Of a DNA stretch of 64,000 nucleotides, positions 23,741-34,722 are shown piece by piece (the first letter of the stretch is position 1; each line of letters begins with the position of its first letter). The notes below the pieces were generated by a model, which did no database searches, was not told where the DNA came from, and was given only the letters and a program-made list of their open reading frames with translations. The translations under genes and the position numbers were made by a program. Origin of the DNA: Cryptomeria japonica (taxonomy: Eukaryota > Streptophyta > Pinopsida > Cupressales > Cupressaceae); the NCBI RefSeq assembly GCF_030272615.1, contig NC_081413.1, positions 337,498,802 through 337,562,801 of the forward strand, read 5' to 3'.

Positions 23741-25124
23741 GTACAGTCAGATGTCCAGCAGGTGGGCCCAGTGAGGTGGCGCTGAGGTGGTGTACACATG
23801 GCGGCCAAGTGACGGATGAGCAAGCAAACATGTGGCGGTGATGAGGTGGCATCTTAGGTGGCACCCAGTGGACCCCATCAGCCAATCAGATCTCGCCACG
23901 TGGAAAAAGCGTTAGGACCAAATGGAGGCAAAAATCAAAATTAAAATGAGTAAATGATATAGTCTAAACTATATTAAATTTCGAAAAATTTAAATGATTG
24001 AGCACATTGGGGAATTAATTCGCCCAGTGTCTAAATTTTGGCCAAAATATAAAGTGTTATATGTTTTCGGAAAGCTCTCGGAGTGAGGAATCCGATTATG
24101 GGGTTAATTTTGACAAATGTGCGATATTTTGGAAGCATTTTGGCCGGGAGTAAAATTCAGTTAGAGAGAAGATATTTGATAATTTCAGTTGCAGATTTGA
24201 TTTTCTTCCCTCCTCTTTTAATTCCCAATTCTTCTCAGTTGGAAGGGTTCCAAAATTCTGTGAGGAAGTGCTCCAGTTTTCATGGCTTCCATTTTCTAAA
24301 ATTCTTGACCCAAACTTGTAATGTTCTATGGATCTATTCAGGGTGTAGAGGCTACATTGCAGGATGACAGATTGTTTTCTAGTTGCAGGTCTTACTTGTG
24401 TCAGGCATGAGTAAATTTCCCATGATATTGTCTCTATGTATGCATTTAATTGTTATGAATTGAATCCTCAAGGAGGCTTATAATTTGTCATCTCAAGGAG
24501 ATTGTATGATTGTTTGTAGGCATTCTTCAATGAAGAGTTTAAATTCTATAATCAGTCATAAACAATGGAATGTGTCCCAGATCTGATAATTTTATGAATG
24601 GATTGAGTAATGCATTAGTATAAGGTATTAATGCAGGGATATGTTGTAAGGAAAACCAATTTGTAGTTGTGATTAACATTTTGTAGTTCTATGTGTGTGA
24701 CTTTGTTGCCCAATGAACAAGGCACTGGTCTTTGACAGATTTGGGGATGGTTTCAGATCAACATTTTAAAAGACAAATCTATTTCCCTTTATGTTTAGGG
24801 GTTAATGTTCTATCCTTCCAAAGCTCTATTTCACCTATTATTTGTATAAGATCCTGCCCATCTGTACGTGTTACCTAATTTGGTGAGCTTGTGGAATGGT
24901 TTGTCTGCTTCTTGTTGATGCAGTCTTATGTTTGTGATCGCTGTATTTAATGCATCAAAAGGGTGTCCCCCCCTAGGTCTAGCAGAACCTGAAGTGCAGG
25001 AGGATCAATTAGGGTCCTATGTTATGTTGTCCAAGCCCTGATGTGTTTTGTAGACTGAAATTGGCCATTTCATAGAAAGATTTGTAGGTGTTCTTGGGTT
25101 ATCACTTTTGGTGAACAACAAAAA

Positions 25125-25142
25125 TGGCGACTCTGCTGGGGA
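25125..25142 (+). other. primer binding site, tRNA-Arg type, plus strand
   Basis: TGGCGACTCTGCTGGGGA, identical to the minus-strand site at 861-878, four bases after the LTR end. Confidence 0.8.
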
Positions 25143-26199
25143 ATATGAAATTTAAAGAGTCTCTAGTTGAAAATTTTGTTTCAAATATAATTGAGTCTGC
25201 CTATTGAGAATGCACAGAGTTGAAAATGTCTTTTATGGTTGAGGGATTTAGTATTATGTTCTGAGGTTGTAATGTTATTGTCTGCTATCAGAGAAAGTTT
25301 CTTGTGACGAATCAGAGAAAATATACATTGTTCAGAGTTGTAAGAGATTCTTATAGCTATTTATGAATTCTCCCTAATGTCATAATTGGGTGGTGACTCT
25401 AGTCTCTGTACCGGTGCTTGAAGGAAGTTTGTATTCCAAGACTTTCACAAGATTAGTAGATAATCTTATGAATCATATTAAGGTGCAAATGGTTTAATTA
25501 GCAGATTCACACATAAGTGCTTTCATCATAAAATCTTGAGAAGAAAAGTGCAGTAATAGCCTGGAAGAGTGAATTGGTTGCAGTGAGATTGAAGGAGACA
25601 GTAAAGAATTTGAATGTGTGTTGAATGGTGTTCTGCTATTCAAAATATCCTTTGTGCAAGAGGTGGCGACTCTGTGATAAAAGACCGTGCTAAAGTGTGA
25701 AGTAAATCTCTAGATCTACAAGAGTTTATAGCTGCAAATCTCCAGGTATTTTCAGAGGTTTCAAATGCAAAGATGTTTGTTCTGAAAATTAGAATGTGTA
25801 ATGTCGTTTTCCCATTTAGTGAACAACACTAGTCTAGAGGGAAAGAGAGAATCTCAAAATTGATTTGCATATCTATGTTGCTTAAAATATTCAGTGTATG
25901 TTATCCTCCGTAGTATGCAAATGAGATATACAAGTGATGGAGAAGAGGGGGAAGGAGGTCTATTTCTGGCTCGTTCTATTTCTGGCTCGTCTTCTAGGTG
26001 TAAAGGAAGATTGAAATTTCAGATTTTGCAACTCCTGGAAGACTGGGTCAACTACTCCCTCACACCTTTGGGACCTAGTGTATCTTTTTGGCTCCAGTCT
26101 GTTCACAATTCACAATTTCTGTAAAGTGGAACAAAATATAATAATTTACAAGAAAACCCTAAATATCCTGTGATCAGGTGATCAATCTTGATATTCGAC
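25143..26199. other. two opposed element leaders, no clear gene
   Basis: Leader of the plus-strand family A element from the left, meeting the leader of a minus-strand element whose primer site is at 26200-26217. GGTGGCGACTCTG recurs at about 25664 and GGGTGGTGACTCT at about 25390. The only open frame of note (25894-26124, 76 codons) has no recognisable content. I cannot place the junction between the two leaders. Confidence 0.4.
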
Positions 26200-26217
26200 T
26201 CCCCAGCAGAGTCACCA
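26200..26217 (-). other. primer binding site, tRNA-Arg type, minus strand
   Basis: The minus strand reads TGGTGACTCTGCTGGGGA, one base different from the other two sites. TGTTAG starts at 26224, taken as the inner edge of a minus-strand LTR. Confidence 0.65.
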
Positions 26218-26223
26218 AAAATA

Positions 26224-28237
26224 TGTTAGTTAACATATTCCACCCTTGTCTAATTTTGTAGGAAATGACTCATGTATGCCCTCATTGAAAGGAAAAAGAA
26301 AACAATAGCTGGGTGAATTGATTATTGGTTAACCCTTTGCATAAGGGTACAACTCCCCGTATGATGTTCAATGAATTTTGTAAAAATAAATGTTCAAAAT
26401 AATGATTTCACTTTTAACGAGAAAGCAAGAAAGGAATCCCGCATCCATTCATCAACACAATATGAATGCGGTTAAAAGATGAATACTTATTGTAGACACC
26501 TAAAAAAGGTCAATGCTTGCAGAATCGTACTTTAACATTTACACATTGCCTTATTTTAGGGTTTTTGCATCGCATTAACATTTCTCCTATGTCACGCACT
26601 TGGTCTTTATCATTTGCGAGCATCGAGTCTTTCTTCTACATTCTTCAGTTGTATCGCTTTCGAAATTGGTCTTGTCGACAACAATCTTCAGTCATGATTT
26701 TGGTCAATCTTATCCTGTCACATTAATGTGCGCGCTAATTTGTCATCATTTTGGACATCGTCAATCCTAATTAGGGTTTTGTCCTCTTGTCAATCTTGTC
26801 ATTTTGCGATTGATTTGTCATCGATCATTATCATTTTCAATGTTGTGGTTTTGCGTTATCATTTTCAATCTTGTCATTTTGTGATCAATTTGTCATCGAT
26901 TGTTGTCCTTCTCAATCGTATCAATTTGGATCAATTTGTCATTATTCCTCGTAAATTGGTGCATTTATCAATCAAAATTATTTGTCAGCATTGGTCCTTT
27001 GTCAATTCAAAATCATGATCGAATCAACATCAAATCAATTTTATATCAAGACCTAATTGTCGTCCTTGCATTCCTAATTTATCTTCTAGGGTTTTATGAT
27101 TTATTCATTTAACCTTGTTTGTCATTTTCTCTCCATTTTCTCCCTCTAGGTTAAATAATTTATTTTAGGTCTTCGTGTCACAATTAAATGTTTAATTTAA
27201 TTGGCTAACTAATTATTCCTTTTTTTGTGAATTAATTAATAGATGACAAATTATTAATTGATTTACCTAATTTCCTAATTTTTCATCAATTTCTAAATTC
27301 CCTCTTTGTGAATTAATTAATAAATGAGAAATTATTACTTAATTCACTAATTTCCTAATTTCTTCATTTCTAATTTTCCAATTTTCTAATTTTCTAATTT
27401 TCCTAAATTCCTAATTTCCACCTATTTTCTAATTTGTCAAAATCAATTTCTACCTAATCAATTTCTCTCTAGTCTCTCCCTATTTTTGTGCTTTGGTGGA
27501 AGCATGAATTTCTCATGCATCATACTTTTGGCATAGCAAGATGTCATAATCCTCTAGTCCTCTAGCCTTTGCATTGGCAATATGTCATAATTCATGACAT
27601 AGAAGGTGTCATAACCTTCTTCTTTCCACTCAATTTTGCCATTTTGAAATCAATTGCCTCTAATATCAATTTCATGCTAATCTTGTCTTTTCTCCAATTT
27701 ATCTATAAATTGGATGAATTTCTTCAATCAAGACTAATCACTTTGTTGAATCAATCACGCTTTGAGTACTCTTGCGCTAATTGTCAATCTTGCTTTCACA
27801 TTAGGTTTATGCACTTGAAGGTGAGATCCACAAACAAAAAGCTATTTGAAGAAGAAAGAAGGACAATGGAGCCACATGAAGGAGATATTCAGATCTGCAT
27901 TTGGTTTGCTTAGCTTTTAATCTTGAATGTTTTGCTTTCATGTCTTTATTGAGTGTGTTTAGGATTGATCATTGCATTTGAGCTTTCGTGATTGAGCTAG
28001 ATTAGTATGTTGAATTGCTTTGATGATTTCCGATTTCTTAGCTACACTTATATACACAAATCTCACAGACCTTGCACTCAAATCAATTCCATTTTATGAG
28101 ATAGATTATTCACAGAATTATTCACTCACACAAATAAATGTAGAATCAAGAAGATAACAAATTCTGCACATGAAAATAAACCCCAATAGAGATCCACTTT
28201 TCTGATTCAAACACATAGATTTGAAGATGACAAAAAA
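26224..28237. repeat. LTR-like AT-rich region, composite
   Basis: It starts at the minus-strand LTR edge TGTTAG. A second LTR-like start, TGTAGACACCTAAAAAAGG, lies at 26493 in plus sense. From 26700 to 27480 the DNA is rich in TTTGTCATCGAT and TTTCTAATTT words. From about 28080 it shows similarity to the LTR tail at 63500-63550 (ACACAT and TTGAAGATGAC words). Short open frames here look incidental. Boundaries inside are not resolved. Confidence 0.35.
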
Positions 28238-29277
28238 TGTATTATTTCATTCACATTAATACTAAGTGGGGGGGGGGGGGGGGGGGGTGAATCAGTATTA
28301 ACAAAAAATTGAAATCTTAAACCAAACAAATCAATACATCACCAAAACAAATCATAACCAGTACCAGTAGCCACTGAAATCAATCTACTAATCAGATTTA
28401 CTAAAATTCTTATTTAAGTGTTCCATATCATGCATGCAATAGAAAGATATCAACTTAACACAAACACAAATGAATCACCATATGAACACCAGGATTTTCA
28501 CATGGAAACCCAAATGCGAAAAACCACGGTGGGAATCAGTACCCACAAAATAATGCACTCTTTCCGAATACGCCCTGTTAGGAGCCTAGCCCGATTAGGA
28601 GCTTATAATGATGCCCAGATAGGAGTGGACCCTATTAAGAGTCACTCGATCAAGGGATTTACAATATGAGCTTTGTTAGGAGCTTTTCCCTATTAGAAGA
28701 AACCTCACAGGAGGATTTAAACTCAATTTGTTGAGTTGCCAGGTTAAGGGATTTACATGAACAAGGCTTGTTAGAACCTACCCAGTTAAGGGATTTTGAA
28801 CCTGTTGTAACTATTAGGAAACAATAGATGAACGATCTAGAAATAGAACTTCAAAAATATATAAACAAACAAAGTCTGCTAATCTATTTGAATTTTTTTT
28901 GGACCTTTGGAATGGCTTTCTTAATTACCTAAATACCCTCCAGGCTCATAGTTTTTGAAAATAACCAGAGTCAAATTTGAACTCTATTCAAGAGTTCAAG
29001 AAATTGTCTTGCTTATAACTAACATAACTAAAAAAAGGTAATCGGCCAGAAGCCGTGAACATGGTGAAATTCATTGGTGGCACGATCAAGACTTTGACGT
29101 GGCTGAGGAATCTACTAGCTTATCCTAGTTTGTTGAAGCACCACATACATTCCGCCACTCCAGATGTGCCGCTAAGAAGTTGAGGATGACCTGATAATGA
29201 AGAAACCTCTTTGTCCTTTCTTACCTACAAGACTTTCATCTTGTGTGCTTCCAGATGATCAAAACAAACTGTTAACA
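28238..29277 (-). repeat. copia LTR, probably solo
   Basis: In plus sense it starts TGTATTATTTC, has a G-run then TGAATCAGT, and AAAAACCACGGTGGGAA near 28520. It ends CTGTTAACA near 29277. These blocks match, in reverse, the copia LTR at 18670-19046. No primer site precedes it. I found no target-site duplication, so the edges are approximate. Confidence 0.5.
28268..28287 (+). repeat. G20 homopolymer
   Basis: Twenty consecutive G inside the copia LTR; sister LTRs have seven at this place. Confidence 0.9.
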
Positions 29278-30837
29278 TAGATTAATTCCTTGCTACTTTA
29301 GAGAAGTCATTAGTAGTTAGGGATTTTGTCTCTTTGACAAGCTGCATTCTCTCCTTGAAGGCTTTGGTTAGGTCTGTTGCATCCTCGACTGTCTGTCCAT
29401 CAACCTTCAAGAGTTGTATATCGATGCATTTCAGATCTTTTTGCATTGTGTCAATGAGCTCTTTTAACTCCTTTAACAATTTGATGGACTCTTCATGGTC
29501 TTGTTTGATAATTGAGTTTCTCCATTCAATGTTTTTATTTGATACATACATCACATTATCATCTAAATCATCTATAGGCTTCTCGACAAGAAATTTCATA
29601 ACCTGAAACTTTTGCACATCATTCATTTGCATCAATACCGCTGCCCATTTACTCTTTTCCTTCTCCCATACTATAGCTTCCAATTCCAATTCCTTACTTA
29701 CGATCACGACATCCCCAAACACTTTTATCAGACTATGAATGTAATCTATGCCCTACTCTTCTATGGAATCAATCCATTTATCAAAAATCTTAGCTATCAT
29801 GCGGCTCCTTTGAACTTGATCCAATAGCTTCTAGTTCACTGGTGATCTAGGATCAAAAGATAGTGGCATTTGAGACAAAAGCTGGGGATTTGGGTTATGT
29901 ATGACATTGATATATTCTGCCATCTATCTGATGATCTGTTTCAACTCCTATCTTTCCTTTTCCTCCTTCTAGGTTCTGGATAACATCCCTTTGGTGGAGG
30001 ACTCCAAATGCTTGGCATCCACAGTTTTGGAAGCAACTCCTAAATCAACCTTTTCAACTACAAAATCCTTTTTAGTGGCATTCTCTGCATCCTTATTTGA
30101 GATTGGCCTAGCCACTTTTGCTACCCAGTGCCTTGTGTCATCGTCAATATCTATCATAGCCTTAGTTTTAAGCTTCTTGGACTTAGATGTTTTCCCAAGA
30201 CATTTACTGACCATGTCTTCCATGGGAATGGTGATGGGAACCACACTGCATTTTTTGCTAATGGAAGCCCCTAACCATCTGGAAGCACTAGAGGAATCTT
30301 TAGGCAGAGGTGTTTGGTATCTATTTGAATCAAGAATGATCATGGTGCTCATTAGGTCCTGGTTCTCTTCAGATTCTTTTTCTTTATCCACATCTTGAAC
30401 AGGAGGATTATTTGGCACTTGTTCATCCATGGTCATTTAAGTCTCCTCACCTGAGTCCAGGTCTACAACAATCTGCTCCATTGCAGGCTTCCTCTTTTCC
30501 TTTTTTCTCTTTGAGTGTGTAACTCGAACTACCAAGGGATTCAATGGAGATCTCTTTGACCTTTTACTTCCAAATTTTTCGACCTTCCGTCATGTAGCAC
30601 CTGCAATATCAACAATCACATTATAGAAAGAAGTGGGAATCTATGTAGCAGCATGAAGTTGACCAATTATTTCAACTTGAGGAGTAAATTTGTGGTCTCT
30701 CAACCACTTCTCTATTCTCCTTATGACATTAAAGGACTCGGCTTGAATACTTTCTTCCTCTTTCTTGTACTCAAAATCTAACACATCTTCCCCCTCTTCT
30801 TCCTGTACTCCTAAAAAATTTATTGACAATCCATAGT

Positions 30838-30925
30838 AACAATTTGTTTCAAGGTGAACCTTGACCACAGTCTTCTTCTGACCTCCAATTCATCATAATT
30901 GTTTTCCCAATAATCTTCTAATTGA
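30838..30925. repeat. 88-bp direct repeat, left copy
   Basis: From GTAACAATTTGTTTCAAGG to CTTCTAATTGAG, almost identical to 32048-32134. In minus sense it encodes QLEDYWENNYDELEV. The flanks differ. Both copies belong to the ORF unit and bracket the LTR at 30947-32047. Confidence 0.85.
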
Positions 30926-30946
30926 GCTTGAATTTCATCCTTAGAA

Positions 30947-32047
30947 TGTTACCTGCAATAAGTTAGTTTCACAAAATACAAATGGAAATGTATACAGGAA
31001 AATCCAAAATCCACCAATGAAACTAAATGAAATACATACTAAAATAAAACATTATTTTACCTTCATGGCTTATGTCTTATTGTGTCCTAACTCCACTGTT
31101 CCTGGTTGTAGATGGTGTTCTCTCAGACAATGCATTGTTGGCTTCCAAGATGGCATATGAAGATGGACTGATAACTTGTAGTTAACTGACACTATGATAT
31201 GCAAATACTACATGATTATGCTAAAATGATTATACTATGATGCTATATGATAATTGCTAATTTCTATTTGCTTCAAAAACTCATGGATGCATATGATTGA
31301 TTTGAAGACTATTTTGAAGACTAACTCTCTCAATTGAAGCTCTTGATTTTATAGACTTTGAGAGGATAAGATGATGTGGCTTAGATAAACGGTCATGATT
31401 AGATCTACAGATTTGGATGGCTGTGAGCAAAGGTGAAGGTTGAGAGAAAGGGGGAAGGAGAAGAAAAGTGTCACTCATCTCACCTTGACTGGGTTGCTGA
31501 CTAAGGGAATCTAGGGATGGTTGGAGGAAATTTAGGCATGAGAGGACAAGTGGACTCAAGTCCTTCCTAAGATGTAGGGATGTTGGAGAGAATATAGGAA
31601 ATGGTTATGAAATATGTGTACGTACATAATTTTCATTAAGTTTGGAAGTTGGAGATAAATGATAAATTAATATTTAAGAAATATTAATTTCCTTAGCCAC
31701 ATGTTTGATGAGTTGGCAAAGGGAAGATGAAGTGGAGATGGAAGAATGAGTTGGATAAGGGATTAAATAATTTAGGAATTATTTAATAATTGAGACTATA
31801 TGATAGGAGAATAACTATTAAATATTGGATATTTAATTGTTTGGAGGAGATAATTAAATATTAGATATTTAATTAATTAGAGGAATAAGATAGATGAATT
31901 AATTAATAAAATATTAATTAATAGAAAGACATGAAAATGAATTAAATAAATTAATATTTTCAAATTAACTATTTAATAGAAGAATAATTATTAAATAAAT
32001 ATTAAATATTTATTTAATTGCACATAGCCAATTTTTATGTGTATACA
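30947..32047 (-). repeat. Tat-like solo LTR (about 1.1 kb)
   Basis: Starts TGTTACCTGCAATAAG and ends CCAATTTTTATGTGTATACA. The end resembles TCATTTTTATACGTCTACA of element 2's LTR, and the outer third has the same TTAATTAAT-rich character. No 5-bp target-site duplication is visible. It is flanked instead by an 88-bp direct repeat. Confidence 0.5.
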
Positions 32048-33416
32048 GTAACAATTTGTTGCAAGGTGAACCTTGACCACAGTCTTCTTCTGACCTCCAA
32101 TTCATCATAATTGTTTTCCCAATAATCTTCTAATTGAGTTTCATGGTGGAAATCTGCATCAACATTCAAATGCTCCATAGCATATCCTCTACTATCAAAC
32201 TTATGCCTAGCAACGTAGGGCTTCAAGTTCAATTTATTGAATTCCAATTCTAGGTTCAGAGCATCAGAAATAGATTTGCAACTGTAATATCCAAGTTCAA
32301 CTGGAAAGGCTACTCCAAACTTAGATTTTTCCCTTAATATTTTATCTATGTGAGCAAGCTTCCTACAGACTTCAATAAGCACATGGTTGTCTAGGGCATA
32401 CCTGGGCAGTTTAAATGGTTCACCTTAGAAGCCCCCTACCCTAATGTAGGTAAATCTGAAAAAATGGATGTAGTAGATTCCATATATGCTGACTAACTCC
32501 ATGGCTTCAGTTGACATACTCTTGTTTATATTTCCTTGCAATTCAAAGACAAACCTACCTGCAAAGACATCGTTCCATCTCATAAAATTTTCAATGTACT
32601 TCTATTGTTGCAAGTGTGGATAATACTCATAGACCTTCATTCCATTAACCCAGGGCTCATGATGCAACCCTTTCCATTCTCTAGTACAAGAAAGAATATA
32701 AAATAGATAGGAAGACATATAGAATCTGGACATACTACCAAAATTATGCAGACCCTCATGAAGTCCGTCGACGATAACTTGTACCCAGTCTAGATTTTTT
32801 TCACCAACCAACAACATTGAATGTAAAAATACATCCAGTCTTCCCAGTAGAAGGCATGTGCATTCCCTTTGAGTCTATTCAACAAAATTACAATGTCTCA
32901 CACCTCTGTTATTAAGTGCTCTCTTGTCAAAGGTCTTGGTAACCTGGAACCTCCTTTCTGCAATTTAAGGAGCCATTTCCTAGCAGTGACTCTCTTGTAG
33001 GTACTCTTCTTCTCAGAGAAAAATGAATATGAATTACCAATGGAGAAATATTAATACGGTTCCTTATGGGGAATACCCATGGCAACCATCACTATTTCCC
33101 TGTCATTCTTCACCAACACTTCATCACTGCTAGTTCTAATACACCTATTGTTAGCATAATACTTATTTATCCACTCTATAACCATTTTAGGGCAAGGGGC
33201 AACAATAGAGAATGTGATAGCTTCAATCAACCCATTGTTAACAATCTTTCCCATCATTGAATTAACATCTGGGTTCCTTGCTCTCTCTAGAAAATTTACC
33301 AAGTTAGGTTGAGCCAAAGAAGTGTCTCCCATCTCTGGAAGTGTACTCACTAAACATGTTGGGTGACCAAGTTTTGGAAGGGTCGGCCTCATGACAACCG
33401 CTTTTATAGTTCTCAA

Positions 33417-34402
33417 ACAATTTCAAAAAAAGTACAAAATTCTACCCAAAACAAAGTATTTCACTACAATGGCTTTCTAAGAAAGTAACACAATGGGAGG
33501 GGATGATAAAAACTCACCTGTTGCTATCATTAAATCTCAATAACCTTCAGAAGTATGGAGCTATAATTCCCTTCAACACCCTTCGTTTCTTCAACAATAA
33601 GCTTCTACTGAATTAAGAACTTAAGGGTTTGCATATTAAAGGCAAGACAATCTAAACAAGACTTATGCATGCCACTTAATAACTCATACAATCATGTGAA
33701 GTAATGCCTAATTTGATGGGATTCTGACAAGTGAATTTATTACAAATCACTTCCACATAAGATGCTCGAGCTTTCATGATTACTTTCCATAATTAGAATT
33801 TTAAAACTTGACATGCTCAGAATATTCCTTTCATTATCTTGCTTCACTTTGTTATATCTCTGGAGCCAACTTAAAATGAACCTAGAACCATGAACTATTT
33901 TGCAAGAGGTTCAATGGTTCAATTTCAACATGAGAGAACAATAATGAAGAGGACTTGATGTATAAAACACCACCTTGCGGCTCAACACACAACTAAACTG
34001 AGAATGAGCAAATAATTTAGATGAACACAAAGATGAACTTTGAAGTTTGAACTAGATGAGAATGGTTCAAAGGTTCAAGTTTGAAACTAACTTAACATAC
34101 TGATGCTCATGCCCCTTGATACCAAAACAAATCCATGGGACCCACAATATCAATAGGTGAACTTTGAACTCTAAATCGAAACATAGGTTCAATATACGAG
34201 TTCACTGAGATGAAAAAGGTAAGACCGAAAGGGGAAAGCTACATAATCAAAGATGGAGGAAGCCGAATTTGTGGAGACAACATTAATTACGGTTTATTTA
34301 TCCAAATATGGGGAATTTTTCTATCAACAAAATAAAGGGGTAACAAAATTAAATAATTTTTCCAATTGTGGTGTGGAAAATTAGGAAGTATCTTCTAGCA
34401 TG
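33417..34402. other. AT-rich region, nothing recognised
   Basis: Upstream (minus sense) of the unknown ORF unit. It has many short words such as GAGGTTCAATGGTTCAA. I see no gene, LTR edge or primer site. Confidence 0.4.
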
Positions 34403-34717
34403 TTATGCGACATCTAGAAACATAAGACTATCTTGGACAGGTGGTGAAATGTAAAGAGAAGTGTTATGAGGTGAAGTAGAGAGAGTCAAATTATTGTCAT
34501 GGAAGTAATATTCTCCCTTGGGCATGCAAACCCATGTTTGAATATGTTTTTGGCTTTCATTTTGATCGTTCACTTTGTTATTTTTTTGGTAAACTTTGTT
34601 GTTCTTCCTAGGCTGATAATCCTCTATAAAAGGAGGCTCAAAAATGGGAGTTTGAGGGTTTTTAGGTGGTTTAAGGATGATATTCATAGGTTCATCATGG
34701 TCTAGTCTCATGTAAAG
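34403..34717 (-). pseudogene. unknown ORF fragment interrupted by element 2
   Basis: Minus-strand open frame reading NLYMRLDHDEPMNIILKPPK then a lysine/asparagine-rich stretch, ending PPVQDSLMFLDVA. The first ~25 codons of the longer open frame belong to element 2's LTR, so the native reading is cut at 34718. The sequence beyond element 2 (53823 onward, minus sense) stays open for only a few codons before a stop. Function unknown; a gag-like or linker region of another retroelement is possible. Confidence 0.3.
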
Positions 34718-34722
34718 ATTAC
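34718..34722. other. target-site duplication ATTAC (left)
   Basis: Matches ATTAC at 53818-53822 on the other side of element 2. Confidence 0.9.

Larger units (their letters stand above)
20379..25120 (+). repeat. family A gypsy LTR, 4742 bp, inserted in copia
   Basis: Starts TGTTGGGACTG, right after copia protease sequence, and ends GGTGAACAACA, giving 5-bp terminal inverted repeats (TGTTG/CAACA). A tRNA-Arg-type primer site follows after four bases, so this is a 5' LTR. It has no long ORF of its own. The 22500-23230 and 23560-23730 parts hold degenerate repeats. The region from about 23900 is plain AT-rich DNA. No matching 3' LTR is visible, so the element is truncated downstream. Confidence 0.7.
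29282..33416 (-). pseudogene. unknown multi-part ORF unit, broken and split by an LTR
   Basis: Minus-strand pieces read in order form one protein-like series of unknown family. They are 33416-33051 (MRTIKAVVMRPTLPKLGH ... WINKYYANNRCIRTSSDEV), an in-frame continuation KKSTYKRVTARKWLLKLQK, 32817-32602 (FYMSSYLFYILSCTREWKG), and KYIENFMRWNDVFAGRF into 32382-32048 (VLIEVCRKLAHIDKILREK, QLEDYWENNYDELEVRRR). After a nested LTR come 30868-30641, 30436-29969 (acidic, then KTSKSKKLKTKAM, possibly a nuclear signal) and 29722-29282 (lysine/glutamate rich, probably coiled coil). The architecture resembles 1870-3329. Stops and frame changes make it a pseudogene. It may sit inside a family A-type LTR, since a minus-strand primer site lies downstream at 26200-26217. 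Confidence 0.4.

Noticed and set aside
22717-23885. Minus-strand open frames of 166 and 176 codons
   Set aside because: They follow degenerate GC-richer repeats inside a family A LTR and show no protein family.
28268-28287. G20 tract as a functional quadruplex
   Set aside because: Sister LTRs have a shorter G-run, so expansion or a sequencing artefact of a homopolymer is more likely.
30942-32052. Target-site duplication around the LTR at 30947-32047
   Set aside because: The flanking five bases (TAGAA and GTAAC) do not match, so I do not claim a simple insertion.
29969-33416. Host gene with introns
   Set aside because: Pieces show stops and frame changes, resemble a second unit at 1870-3329 and sit among LTR fragments, so a repeat origin is more likely.
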